Notes under the pieces: generated by a model
Database searches by the model: none
The model's input: only the letters and a program-made list of their open reading frames with translations
Told to the model about the DNA's origin: nothing
Source of the DNA: Microbacterium luticocti DSM 19459
GTDB taxonomy: Bacteria; Actinomycetota; Actinomycetes; Actinomycetales; Microbacteriaceae
Direction of reading: 5' to 3'
Length of the DNA stretch: 64,000 bases
Assembly (NCBI RefSeq): GCF_000422405.1
Contig: NZ_AULS01000001.1
Location: 496,001-560,000 of the forward strand
Program-made: the position numbers and the translations under genes
In this document: positions 8,251-16,441 of the stretch, one piece after another
Layout of the letters: each line of letters opens with the position of its first letter
Position numbering within the stretch: the stretch's first letter is position 1

Positions 8251-9828
8251 ATGGAACTTCTCGAGGGCGAGCCCGCCGAACGCGTCGATGACGCGTTCGT
8301 GCTGAACGCCCTGTTCCAGGATGCCGAGGCCGATCAGTATGAGACGAACCGGCGCGACGCCCGGCGGTGCGAGGCGCTGGCCGAGGCGCTCGACTATGCG
8401 CGGCGGCATCCCGAGGTGTACGTGAACATCGACCTCGATGCCGACACCCCGATCCGCCGGTACAGCATCCCTCCGCTCGGCGGCGACGCCGAGCTGGCGG
8501 TGCGCTGCGCGGTGACCGAGGCTGCGTCGCGACTGAGCCTGACCGAGCACCAGGTGCGCTCGCTCGCCGGCACAGCGCGGCGGGCCCGCGCCGAACTCCC
8601 CCGGGCGTGGCAGGCGGCGCGCGAGGGGCTCCTCTCGGTCGCGCACGTCGACGGTCTGCTCGCGCAGCTCGGTGCGTTCGCCGAGCATCCGGATCTCGTC
8701 GACGAGTTCGACCGGATCATGACGCAGGTGGCTCTGCACGCGTCGGCGTCGTCGGTGCGCCGCAGGGCCCGTACCGTCGCCGACCGACTCACCTCGCGCA
8801 CCCGCACACAGCGGCACGCCGAAGCCTTCGCGCAGCGGATCGCCTACGTCGAAGACGTCCCCGACCAGATGTCGTGGGTGCATGTGTTGATGCCCTCACA
8901 TCGCGCGCACGCCGTCGACCGCGCGCTGACGGCGACGGCAAAGGCGATGACGACGGCCGAGCGCGACGGGCGCACGGCCGAGCAGATCCGCGCCGACGCG
9001 GCCGCCGATCTGCTCACCGGCGCGGCCTTCGGCGGCTTCGTCACGACCAAGGTGTTCGTGACCGTTCCTCTCGACCGTCTCACGCCCGAGGCGCAGGCGA
9101 GTGTGCGCCCGCACCGGTCGGGCCGGGTCGGACTCGACCTCAACCGCGAGTGCCTCATCCCCGGTGAGGGGCCGATCGACGATGCGACGGCCCGGCAACT
9201 GCTGCTCGAGGCGGGTTCGTTCACCCGGGTGATCACCGATCCGGTCACCGGAGTGATCCTCGACATGGACCGCCGCTCCCGCCGGGCCACCGAAGCACAG
9301 CGCACCTGGCTCACCCTGGTGCACGGCACCTGCGCACGCGACGGATGCGACCGACTGGCGATCACCGCCGACATCGACCACCACTGCGCCTTCCACGGCC
9401 CCGGCCGGGGTGCGACCGATTTGGCGAACCTCGATCCGCTCTGTGATCCCGATCATGCCCCGAAGGATGTCACGCTGATCCGACATCACCGACGGGATGA
9501 CGGCACCATCAGACTCGAATTCCCCACCGGGCACGGCACCGTGAACCCCGATGCCGGACTCGACGCGCGCGTGCAGGCCGCGCTCGCCCGCGCCGAAGCG
9601 CGTGATGGTCAGGCGCCGGCGGAGACGGGCGGTACGGCGTCCGCTGACGGCACCGCATGCGCTGACGGCGCCGCCGGCTACCCCGTGGCAGAACGACCCG
9701 ACGTCGCGTCGGCAACGCGAGGCGGAGGTAACGTCGCATCCGCTGACGGCCCGGCATCCGCTGACGGCCCGGCATCCGCTGACGATCCCGCCTCTGCGGA
9801 CGCCGCCGACGACGACCCGCCGTTCTGA
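8251..9828 (+). CDS. DUF222 domain-containing HNH endonuclease (13E12-type repeat family)
   Basis: A 525-residue protein with a long helical DUF222 region (about residues 40-340) and a C-terminal HNH nuclease domain. The metal-binding pattern [21 protein letters not shown] and [10 protein letters not shown] is seen around residues 365-405. The family is abundant and paralogous in actinobacteria and related to the mycobacterial 13E12 repeat proteins; it is often suspected of mobility, but its function is undefined. The last 80 or so residues are low-complexity Ala/Ser/Asp/Gly built from 18-bp repeats (ASADGP), and the final 151 bases overlap the convergent rsmA gene. The start fits a leaderless promoter. 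It separates rsmA from ispE. Confidence 0.88.
   Translation: MELLEGEPAERVDDAFVLNALFQDAEADQYETNRRDARRCEALAEALDYARRHPEVYVNIDLDADTPIRRYSIPPLGGDAELAVRCAVTEAASRLSLTEHQVRSLAGTARRARAELPRAWQAAREGLLSVAHVDGLLAQLGAFAEHPDLVDEFDRIMTQVALHASASSVRRRARTVADRLTSRTRTQRHAEAFAQRIAYVEDVPDQMSWVHVLMPSHRAHAVDRALTATAKAMTTAERDGRTAEQIRADAAADLLTGAAFGGFVTTKVFVTVPLDRLTPEAQASVRPHRSGRVGLDLNRECLIPGEGPIDDATARQLLLEAGSFTRVITDPVTGVILDMDRRSRRATEAQRTWLTLVHGTCARDGCDRLAITADIDHHCAFHGPGRGATDLANLDPLCDPDHAPKDVTLIRHHRRDDGTIRLEFPTGHGTVNPDAGLDARVQAALARAEARDGQAPAETGGTASADGTACADGAAGYPVAERPDVASATRGGGNVASADGPASADGPASADDPASADAADDDPPF
9637..9789. repeat. 18-bp coding repeats (GCATCCGCTGACGGCCCG), two blocks
   Basis: Units of 18 bases lie at 9637-9672 (two degenerate copies) and 9736-9789 (three copies, the first two identical). 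On the plus strand they read ASADGP in the DUF222/HNH tail. The 9736-9789 block also reads GPSADA on the minus strand, in the rsmA C-terminal extension. The amino-acid patterns on the two strands are near mirror images because of the codon phase. Confidence 0.9.
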
Positions 9829-10661
9829 CGGGCGATCGCGATGAAGTCGTCGATGGTGAGCTGTTCCCCCCGCAGCGTCGGCGCGACGCCGGCACGCTCG
9901 AGCACCTCGGACGCGGTGGCCGACGAGCCGCCTAGCACCGGCGCGAGCGCCTGGCGGAGCATCTTGCGGCGTTGACCGAACGCCGCATCGACCACCTCGA
10001 ACACACGACGTCGCTCGCCGGCGGTGCCCCGTGGCTGCGGATCGCGGACGAAGCCGACCAGCACGCTGTCGACGTTCGGCACGGGCCAGAACACCTGCCG
10101 TGACACGTGCCCGGCCAGCCGCCACGCACCGTACCAGGCGGCCTTGACGCTCGGTGCGCCGTACACCTTCGACCCCGGCGCGGCCGCCAACCGCTCCCCC
10201 ACCTCGGCCTGCACCATGACCACACCGCGGCGCAGGTGATCGAACGTCTCGAGAAAGTGCAGCAGCACCGGCACCGACACGTTGTACGGCAGGTTCGCCA
10301 CCAGCACCGACGGGTCGCCCGGCAGCGACCGCACGCGCAGCGCGTCGGCATCCATCACCGTGAGTGCCCCGTCGGCGACACCGTGGGATGCCGCGGTGCC
10401 GGGCAACCGCGCCGCCAGGCGATGATCGATCTCCACCGCGGTGACGCGGGCACCCGCCTGCAGGATCGCCAGGGTCAGCGACCCCAGTCCCGGACCGACC
10501 TCGACCACGTGCTCGCCGTCACGCACCCCTGCGACCTGCACGATGCGCCGCACCGTGTTCGCGTCGACGACGAAGTTCTGCCCGAGCTTCTTGGTCGGGG
10601 TCACCTCGAGCTCGGCGGCCAGGGCGCGGATCTCGGCGGCGCCCAGGAGTGAGACGGTCAT
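9678..10661 (-). CDS. rsmA: 16S rRNA (adenine1518/1519-N6)-dimethyltransferase RsmA (KsgA) with extended C terminus
   Basis: SAM-dependent enzyme that dimethylates two adenines of the 3'-terminal hairpin of 16S rRNA during 30S maturation. [10 protein letters not shown] near residue 25, the SAM motif [12 protein letters not shown] near 50 and the catalytic [16 protein letters not shown] near 115 are intact. Homologues usually end soon after the DDFIAIAR segment (here near residue 277). This copy continues about 48 residues through a Ser/Ala/Asp tail into the 3' end of the DUF222/HNH gene before TAG at 9678. The tail is made of the 18-bp repeats, suggesting loss of the original stop by repeat expansion. 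ATG at 10661. Confidence 0.93.
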   Translation of the reverse strand: MTVSLLGAAEIRALAAELEVTPTKKLGQNFVVDANTVRRIVQVAGVRDGEHVVEVGPGLGSLTLAILQAGARVTAVEIDHRLAARLPGTAASHGVADGALTVMDADALRVRSLPGDPSVLVANLPYNVSVPVLLHFLETFDHLRRGVVMVQAEVGERLAAAPGSKVYGAPSVKAAWYGAWRLAGHVSRQVFWPVPNVDSVLVGFVRDPQPRGTAGERRRVFEVVDAAFGQRRKMLRQALAPVLGGSSATASEVLERAGVAPTLRGEQLTIDDFIAIARQNGGSSSAASAEAGSSADAGPSADAGPSADATLPPPRVADATSGRSATG

Positions 10662-10713
10662 CGGGCCATTGTCCCATCCGCGTGCGGTGCCGACCGGTCG
10701 CCAGGATCATCCG

Positions 10714-10920
10714 GTGCCCTCACTCGGCGACCTGGTCGCGCCCCGCCGTCTGGGCCGGGACTTCCGCTGGCTGCTGGCGTCGTCGTGGACCAGCAACCCC
10801 ACCCCCGAGATGTGGCGCATCCCCGAGACCAAGGGCATGGAGCCCGATCAGACCGAGACGCTCTTCGGGCCGCCGAAGGCCGCCCAGCCCGGCACCGCTC
10901 AGTCTTCGAACGCGCCGTAG
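10714..10920 (+). pseudogene. Remnant resembling the N terminus of an MFS transporter
   Basis: A GTG-initiated 68-codon frame between rsmA and tatD, on the opposite strand to both. The first 27 residues (PRRLGRDFRWLLASSWTSN) look like the N terminus of an actinobacterial major-facilitator protein just before its first helix. The next residues (PTPEMWRIPETKGMEPDQTE) have no membrane segment and do not continue it, so an internal deletion or a chimeric join is likely. The frame ends 21 bases inside the convergent tatD gene. No ribosome site is evident. I infer a decayed gene; an expressed 68-residue protein is possible but less likely. Confidence 0.5.
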
Positions 10921-11786
10921 ACGGCGAGCGTGTTCGCGGCCAGCTGTGCGCACAGCTCGTCGAGATCGACACCGAGTTCGGCGGCCATGAACCGCACCGT
11001 CACCGGCACCAGATACGGCGCGTTCGGTCGGCCTCGGAACGGGGTCGGTGTCAGGAACGGCGCGTCGGTCTCGACGAGGATCCGCTCGGGCGGGGCCACC
11101 GCCAGCGCGTCGCGCAGGTTCTGCGCGTTGCGGAACGTGACATTGCCCGCGAACGACAGGTAGTACCCGCGGTCGGCGGCGTACCGCGCCATCTCGGCGT
11201 CGCCCGAGAAGCAGTGGAACACCGTGCGCTCGGGCGCACCCACCCGCTCCAGCGTCTGCAGCACCGCCTCATGCGCGTCACGGTCGTGGATCTGCATCGC
11301 GATGCCGTGGGCCTTCGCCAGCGCGATGTGCGCCTCGAACGACCGCATCTGGGCCGGGATGCCGTCCTCCCCGGTGCGGAAGAAGTCCAACCCGGTCTCG
11401 CCGATCGCCCGCACCCGGGGCTGCGCGGCCAGCTCGTCGATCACCGCGATCGCCTCGTCGAGCCGGCCGGCGGCGGCATACGCCGGTGCCTCGTTCGGGT
11501 GGATCGCCACCGCCGCCAGCACGCGCGGGTGAGCGGATGCCGCCTGGGCCGACCATCTGCTCGACTCGATGTCGCCGCCGGCCTGCACCACTCCGGCGAT
11601 ACCGACGGCCAGCGCCCGCTCGAGCTGCTCATCAAGCGTCAACCCGCCCTCATCGCCGTCCGCGATCTCGAGGTGGCAGTGATTGTCGTACACCGGCACC
11701 GGCAGCGCCTCGGGCGCCGGCGGATACGACACGTCGCGCGAACCCTTCTCGCGGTGCCGGACATAGGTCGACGGATCGTCGGGCAT
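10899..11786 (-). CDS. tatD: TatD family metal-dependent hydrolase/DNase
   Basis: A 295-residue cytoplasmic TIM-barrel hydrolase of the TatD family (3'-5' nuclease activity on DNA or RNA in characterised members). Metal ligands are visible in DNHCHLEIAD near residue 35, the ETGLD Glu near 125, MQIHDRDA (His), FHCFSGD (His) and the ETDAPFLTP Asp near 230. ATG at 11786 shares one base with the metG stop (TGATG), so it is coupled to metG. The metG-tatD-rsmA order is common in actinobacteria. Confidence 0.93.
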   Translation of the reverse strand: MPDDPSTYVRHREKGSRDVSYPPAPEALPVPVYDNHCHLEIADGDEGGLTLDEQLERALAVGIAGVVQAGGDIESSRWSAQAASAHPRVLAAVAIHPNEAPAYAAAGRLDEAIAVIDELAAQPRVRAIGETGLDFFRTGEDGIPAQMRSFEAHIALAKAHGIAMQIHDRDAHEAVLQTLERVGAPERTVFHCFSGDAEMARYAADRGYYLSFAGNVTFRNAQNLRDALAVAPPERILVETDAPFLTPTPFRGRPNAPYLVPVTVRFMAAELGVDLDELCAQLAANTLAVYGAFED

Positions 11787-13363
11787 CAGGCCGGTTGCTC
11801 CACGCGCGGAAAGAGCGGGGCGAGCCCGTTCACCGATGTGCCGGGCTTCAGGATGCCCCACCGCCCCGCGTCGCGGATCGGCTGGTCGACGAGTCGACCG
11901 AGCGACTCGGCGGCGCCCAGCGCCACCCACAGCTTCTCGGTCGCGATCGGCATCACCGGCGACAGCAGCACCGCCAGCGCCCGCAGCCCCTCCGCGGCCG
12001 TGTACAGCACGGTGCCCAGCCGCTCCCGCTGCGCGTCGTCCTTGGCCAGCGCCCACGGCTCATTGTCGGTGATGTACGCGTTCAGCTCGTCGACGATGGT
12101 CCAGATCGCCGCGATCGCCTCGTCGATGCGGAACCGCTCCACGGCCGCGTCCGCGGCGGCCGCGGCATCCGCCACCGTGCGCTGCACCGCGACATCCCGG
12201 TCGGTGTCCTCGCCGGGAGCGGGCACGATCCCCTCGAAGTACCGCTCGATCATCGCGGTGGTGCGCGATGCGAGGTTGCCGAACCCGTTCGCCAACTCTG
12301 CTTGGTAGCGCGCCGACAGGTCCTCCCACGAGAACGACCCGTCGTGGCCGAACGGGATCGCCGACAGGAAGTAGAACCGGTACGCGTCCGAACCGAACAC
12401 GTCGGTGATCTCGGTCGGGGCGATGCCGGTCAGCTTCGACTTCGACATCTTCTCGCCGCCCACCAGCAGCCAGCCGTGTGCGAACACGCCCCGCGGCACC
12501 TCGAGTCCGGCTGCCATCAGCAGCGCGGGCCAGATCACGGCGTGGAAGCGCAGGATGTCCTTGCCCACCACGTGGTACGCCGGCCAGCGCCGCGCGAAGG
12601 TCTCTTCGTCGCTGCCGTACCCGATCGCGGTGATGTAGTTCAGCAGCGCATCCACCCACACGTAGATGACGTGCGACTGGTCCCACGGCACCTTGATGCC
12701 CCAGTCGAACGTCGACCGTGAGATCGACAGGTCCTTCAGCCCCTGCTTGACGAACGAGACGACCTCGTTGCGCGCCGACTCGGGCCGCACGAAGTCGGGC
12801 TGCGTCTTGTACAGCTCGAGTAGCCGGTCGCCGAACTCGCTGAGCTTGAAGAAGTAGTTCTTCTCCTGCAGCAGCTCCAGCGGCTTGGAGTGGATCGCGC
12901 AGACCTTCAGTCCCTCGAACGGGCCGGTGCCGTCGACGATCTCGGACTCGGGCTTGAACTCCTCACAGCCCACGCAGTACAGCGCCTCGTACTCACCGGC
13001 GTAGATGTAACCACGGTCGTACAGGGCCTGGAAGAACACCTGCACGTTGTGCTCGTGGCGCTCCTGCGTGGTGCGGATGAAGTCGTCGTTGGCGACATCC
13101 AGCGTCCGCAGCAACGGGAACCAGCTCTCGGTGACCAGCTTGTCGACCCACTGCTGCGGGGTCACGCTGTTCGCCGCGGCCGCCCGCAGCATCTTCTGGC
13201 CGTGCTCGTCGGTGCCGGTGAGCATCCAGGTGTCATCCCCCGCCTGGCGGTGCCAGCGGGCCAGGGTGTCGACCGCGACGCTGGTGTACCCATGCCCGAT
13301 GTGCGGCAGATCACTCGGGTAATAGATCGGCGTCGTGATGTAGAAGGAACCGGCGGAAGTCAC
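11786..13363 (-). CDS. metG: Methionyl-tRNA synthetase
   Basis: Class I aminoacyl-tRNA synthetase that charges Met-tRNA for initiation and elongation. The HIGH-like motif PHIGHGYT is near residue 20 and KMSKSKLTG near 300. A zinc-knuckle-like pair CVGC and CAIH lies around residues 130-155. The anticodon-binding helical domain follows from about 375. At 525 residues it matches the short actinobacterial form without the C-terminal EMAP-like dimerisation domain. GTG at 13363 directly precedes the conserved FYITTPIYYP. It is the first gene of metG-tatD-rsmA and divergent from the fucose regulator, leaving a 62-base shared promoter region. Confidence 0.96.
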   Translation of the reverse strand: MTSAGSFYITTPIYYPSDLPHIGHGYTSVAVDTLARWHRQAGDDTWMLTGTDEHGQKMLRAAAANSVTPQQWVDKLVTESWFPLLRTLDVANDDFIRTTQERHEHNVQVFFQALYDRGYIYAGEYEALYCVGCEEFKPESEIVDGTGPFEGLKVCAIHSKPLELLQEKNYFFKLSEFGDRLLELYKTQPDFVRPESARNEVVSFVKQGLKDLSISRSTFDWGIKVPWDQSHVIYVWVDALLNYITAIGYGSDEETFARRWPAYHVVGKDILRFHAVIWPALLMAAGLEVPRGVFAHGWLLVGGEKMSKSKLTGIAPTEITDVFGSDAYRFYFLSAIPFGHDGSFSWEDLSARYQAELANGFGNLASRTTAMIERYFEGIVPAPGEDTDRDVAVQRTVADAAAAADAAVERFRIDEAIAAIWTIVDELNAYITDNEPWALAKDDAQRERLGTVLYTAAEGLRALAVLLSPVMPIATEKLWVALGAAESLGRLVDQPIRDAGRWGILKPGTSVNGLAPLFPRVEQPA

Positions 13364-13388
13364 CCCCCGAGTCTAGATTGCGCCAGAG

Positions 13389-13399
13389 GTCGGATGTCT
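13389..13399. promoter_or_regulatory. Candidate operator GTCGGATGTCT upstream of the FCD regulator
   Basis: The 11-mer GTCGGATGTCT lies between metG and the regulator start. The identical 11-mer recurs at 21300-21310 inside the spacer of the predicted fuconate dehydratase promoter. Sharing between the regulator's own upstream region and its likely target suggests an operator, but the word is short and contains the frequent GGATG hexamer context. Confidence 0.3.
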
Positions 13400-13425
13400 T
13401 TCGTTTCAGTCGCTACCATGTGCAC

Positions 13426-14115
13426 ATGGCAGTGACCGACGATGCGATCCTGCGCATCAAAGAGATGATCGTGTCGGGGCAGCTGCGCCCCGGCGACCGG
13501 CTTCCCCCCGAGAAGGAGCTCGGCGAGCGGCTGGGCGTCTCGCGCAGTTCGCTGCGGGAGGCGGTCAAGGCGCTCGAGGTGATCCGCGTGCTCGACGTGC
13601 GTCGCGGCGACGGCACGTATGTGACGAGCCTGGAGCCGCGGCTGTTGATGGAGGCGCTGAGCTTCGTGGTCGACCTGCACTCCGACCGCTCGGTGCTCGA
13701 GATCTTCGGTGTGCGCCGCATCCTGGAACCCGCCGCCACCGGCATGGCGGCCGGTCGGCTCAGTGACGAACAGCTCGAGCACATCGGGCAGCTGGTCGAC
13801 GAGACCGACATCGACGGGCCCATCGAAGACCTGGTCGCGCACGACCTGGCGTTCCATCAGGCCATCGTCGAGGCGGCCGGCAACGAGTACCTCAGTCGGC
13901 TGATCGAGTCGATGCAGTCCGGCACCCAGCGGGCGCGGGTGTGGCGCGGTCTCACCCAGCACCGCGCCGCCGACCGCACCATCGACGAGCACCGGCAGAT
14001 CCTGCACGCGCTGCGCCTGCGCGACGCCGATCTCGCCCAGGCGCTGGCGCTGACCCACATCGCCGGCACCGAGCAGTGGCTGCGCGACGCGTACGAGAGC
14101 GGGCAGCAGCGATGA
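13426..14115 (+). CDS. FadR-subfamily (FCD domain) GntR transcriptional regulator of the fucose locus
   Basis: A 229-residue repressor-type regulator. The winged HTH covers about residues 5-65 (LRPGDRLPPEKELGERLGVSRSSLREAVKALE), followed by an all-helical FCD ligand domain with the metal-binding Asp/His pattern (HDLAFHQAIVEAAGN and the later THIAGTEQW). FCD regulators sense small organic acids. Given its neighbours, a fucose-pathway intermediate such as 2-keto-3-deoxyfuconate is a plausible ligand, which is inference. ATG at 13426 is used because upstream codons lack homology. It overlaps the mutarotase gene as ATGA, so regulator and enzymes are co-transcribed. Confidence 0.9.
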   Translation: MAVTDDAILRIKEMIVSGQLRPGDRLPPEKELGERLGVSRSSLREAVKALEVIRVLDVRRGDGTYVTSLEPRLLMEALSFVVDLHSDRSVLEIFGVRRILEPAATGMAAGRLSDEQLEHIGQLVDETDIDGPIEDLVAHDLAFHQAIVEAAGNEYLSRLIESMQSGTQRARVWRGLTQHRAADRTIDEHRQILHALRLRDADLAQALALTHIAGTEQWLRDAYESGQQR

Positions 14116-14441
14116 GAGTCGCACTGCACTCGGTGATCGCGCCCGGTGCCGTCGACGACTACCGCACCGAGCACGCCCGCGTGCCCGACGAGCTGGCGGC
14201 GCTGTTCGAGCGGGCCGGCATCCACGACTGGACCATCTGGCGCAGCGGTGACCGGCTGTTCCACCTCGTCGACTGCGACGACTGGGACGCCGCCATGCGT
14301 GTGGTCCAAGGCGACCCGGCCGACGAGCGCTGGCAGGCGCACATCGGCCGCTTCGTCGCCGGGTTCCGCGGCCCCGACGGCGAGGACGCGTACGCCCCGC
14401 TCGAGACGGTGTGGTCGCTGGCGCAGCAGGTGGGCCCATGA
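14112..14441 (+). CDS. L-fucose/L-rhamnose mutarotase family protein
   Basis: A 109-residue dimeric alpha-beta barrel protein of the L-rhamnose mutarotase (DUF718) family, which interconverts alpha and beta anomers of 6-deoxy sugars. MRVALHSVIAPGAVDDYRTEH carries the family's N-terminal strand and conserved His and Tyr. HDWTIWRSGDRLFHLVDCDDW and the following conserved core are intact. In this setting it would supply the correct L-fucopyranose anomer to the dehydrogenase. It starts with ATGA on the regulator stop and ends with ATGA on the lactonase start. Confidence 0.85.
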   Translation: MRVALHSVIAPGAVDDYRTEHARVPDELAALFERAGIHDWTIWRSGDRLFHLVDCDDWDAAMRVVQGDPADERWQAHIGRFVAGFRGPDGEDAYAPLETVWSLAQQVGP

Positions 14442-15283
14442 CGCTGATCGACGCGCACGTGCACGTGTGGGACACCGCCGTGCTCGACTACCCGTGGTTG
14501 ACGGATGCCACCGGCCCCGGTCCCCGGTTCCTGCCCGCCGACATCGACCGGGCCGACGGCCAGAGCACCCGCATGGTGTTCGTCGAGGCCGATGCGCTCG
14601 CCGGCCAGGCACTCGCCGAGGCACGCTGGGTGGCCGGGCTCGACTGGCCGGAGCGGGCCGGGATCGTCGCCCACGCCGACCTGCGCGCTGCGGATCTGTC
14701 CGCCGCACTCGATGCGCTGCAGGCCGTACCGCAGGTGGTGGGCGTGCGACACCTGCTGCAGGGCGAGGATGCCGCCGCCTGGCGTCCGGACGTGTTCGCA
14801 GCCGGACTGGGTGAGCTCGGCCGGCGCGGCCTGGTCTTCGACGCGTGCGTGCGCGCCGGTCAGCTGGACGCCCTGGCGCAGCTTCTGGATCGCGCCCCCG
14901 GCACCGCCACCGTGCTCGACCACCTCGGCAAGCCACCGGTGGACGCCGGGATCGACTCCGCCCCGGGCCGTGCCTGGCGCGCCGGGATCGACCGGGTCGC
15001 CGCCCTGCCCCACGTCTGGGTGAAGCTGTCGGGCCTTGCCGCCGAGGCGTCGGATGCGGCATCCTTCGACCGCCACGCCGACGGATTCATCGCCGCCGCG
15101 ATCGACGCCTTCGGCATCTCACGCTGCATGATCGGCAGCGACTGGCCGGTCTCGGCGCGCACCGGCGCCGGCATGACCCTGGCCGACTGGGTCGACCGGG
15201 TGCGCCGGGTCAGCGGCACGAGCGGCGCGCAGTGGGACGAACTGGCAGAACGCAACGCCGCCCGGTTCTACGGGCTGGACTGA
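14438..15283 (+). CDS. Amidohydrolase-family L-fucono-lactonase
   Basis: A 281-residue TIM-barrel hydrolase of COG3618. Metal-site motifs are IDAHVHVWD at the N terminus, VLDHLGKPP (His) near residue 168, WVKLSGL and IGSDWPVS (Asp) near 233. Characterised COG3618 members in similar clusters hydrolyse L-fucono-1,5-lactone or 1,4-lactone to L-fuconate, step three of the oxidative route. Assignment to fuconolactone rests on the neighbouring dehydratase and dehydrogenase. The start is coupled to the mutarotase stop. The gene ends 58 bases before a perfect hairpin shared with the convergent transporter genes. Confidence 0.87.
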   Translation: MTLIDAHVHVWDTAVLDYPWLTDATGPGPRFLPADIDRADGQSTRMVFVEADALAGQALAEARWVAGLDWPERAGIVAHADLRAADLSAALDALQAVPQVVGVRHLLQGEDAAAWRPDVFAAGLGELGRRGLVFDACVRAGQLDALAQLLDRAPGTATVLDHLGKPPVDAGIDSAPGRAWRAGIDRVAALPHVWVKLSGLAAEASDAASFDRHADGFIAAAIDAFGISRCMIGSDWPVSARTGAGMTLADWVDRVRRVSGTSGAQWDELAERNAARFYGLD

Positions 15284-15340
15284 TCGGCGCGCCCGGCTGC
15301 GCCCGCGTCGGCGCGCACGAGGGCGCCCGCCCGAAGACGG

Positions 15341-15374
15341 GTGAAGGGGGACGGCCGCAGCCGTCCCCCTTCAC
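15341..15374. terminator. Bidirectional hairpin terminator
   Basis: A perfect 15-bp stem, GTGAAGGGGGACGGC pairing with GCCGTCCCCCTTCAC around a CGCA loop. It sits between the convergent lactonase and sugar-binding-protein genes. The stem is fully symmetric, so it can act in both directions; there is no long U tract, as is usual at this GC content. Confidence 0.88.
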
Positions 15375-15383
15375 GTCAGCGGA

Positions 15384-16376
15384 TCATTCGTACAGGACGG
15401 CCTGGATCTTCGGGTCGTCGATGTTGCTCTTGTCGTACCAGTAGAAGCCGGTGTCGATGGTCTTCGGCAGCTGCTTGCCGTCGATCGCCTCGACCGCGGC
15501 CTTCACGGTCTCGTAACCGATGCCGATCGGGTTCTGGGTGATGGCCCCGAGCATGAGCCCGTCCTTGATCGCGTCGATCTGGGCCTTGCCCGAGTCGAAC
15601 CCGACGATGACGAGCTTGTCCGGCGAGATGCCGAGCTCTTTCACGCCCTGCACGACGCCGATCGCCGAACCCTCGTTCGACCCGTAGATGCCCTTCAGGT
15701 CGGGGTGTGCCGACAGGATCGCCTTGGTCAGGTCGGCCGACTTGGCCTGGTCGCCGCCGCCGTACTGGATGTCGACGATCTCGATCTTGGGCTCGTTCTG
15801 CTTCATGTAGTCCACGAAGCCGTCACGGCGCTCCTTGCCGGTGACCGACGTCTGGTCGTGCACGACCAGCGCCACCTTGCCCTCATGCCCGATCGCCTCG
15901 GCCATGTGCTTGGCGGCGTCGGCCGCGGCGGCCTTGTTGTCGGTGGCGGCGGTCGTCAACGGGATGTCGCTGTCCACCCCGGAGTCGAACGCGATGACCG
16001 GGATGTTCTGGTCTTTCGCCTGCTGCAGCAGCGGCGCGGCCGCCTGGCTGTCGAGGGCGGCGAAGCCGAGCGCGGCCGGATGCTTGTCGAGCGCGGTCTG
16101 CAGCATCTGGATCTGCTGGTCGACGTTCGACTCGCTGTCGGGGCCCTCGAACGAGATCTTCACGTTGAACTCGTCGGCGGCCTGCTCGGCGCCCTTCTTC
16201 ACGGCCTGCCAGAACTGGTGCTGGAAGCCCTTCGAGACCAGGGCGACGTACGGCTTGTCGCCGCCCGGCTTGTCGCCGTCCTTGCCGCCGTTGCCGCCGT
16301 CACCGGCGCAGCCGGCCAGGGCGATCGCGGCCGCGGTCAGGCCGACGACGGCTGTGACCATGCGCTTCTTCCACAT
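15384..16376 (-). CDS. Sugar ABC transporter substrate-binding lipoprotein (probable L-fucose)
   Basis: The 330-residue extracytoplasmic binding protein of a ribose-type (CUT2) importer. It has a lipoprotein signal peptide with lipobox ALAGC near residue 22, a Gly/Asp-rich linker, then a Periplasmic-binding-protein-4 fold: YVALVSKGFQHQFWQAVKKG, IPVIAFDSGVDSD and IYGSNEGSAIGVVQG. ATG at 16376 has AAAGGAG eight bases upstream. It is the last gene of the dehydratase-dehydrogenase-ATPase-permease-binding-protein transcription unit. L-fucose as ligand is inferred from context. A small hairpin, CTCCGG-TGCC-CCGGAG at 16421-16436, separates it from the permease and may adjust relative expression. Confidence 0.9.
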   Translation of the reverse strand: MWKKRMVTAVVGLTAAAIALAGCAGDGGNGGKDGDKPGGDKPYVALVSKGFQHQFWQAVKKGAEQAADEFNVKISFEGPDSESNVDQQIQMLQTALDKHPAALGFAALDSQAAAPLLQQAKDQNIPVIAFDSGVDSDIPLTTAATDNKAAAADAAKHMAEAIGHEGKVALVVHDQTSVTGKERRDGFVDYMKQNEPKIEIVDIQYGGGDQAKSADLTKAILSAHPDLKGIYGSNEGSAIGVVQGVKELGISPDKLVIVGFDSGKAQIDAIKDGLMLGAITQNPIGIGYETVKAAVEAIDGKQLPKTIDTGFYWYDKSNIDDPKIQAVLYE

Positions 16377-16441
16377 GGGAACTCCTTTGTCGTGTGTGTT
16401 GCGTGATTGTGTGGACGAGACTCCGGTGCCCCGGAGCGATC

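Noticed and set aside
8251-9828. DUF222/HNH gene as a recent mobile element with target-site duplication
   Set aside because: No inverted terminal repeats, integrase, transposase or flanking direct duplication could be found by eye. Only the repeats and the disrupted gene order suggest mobility.
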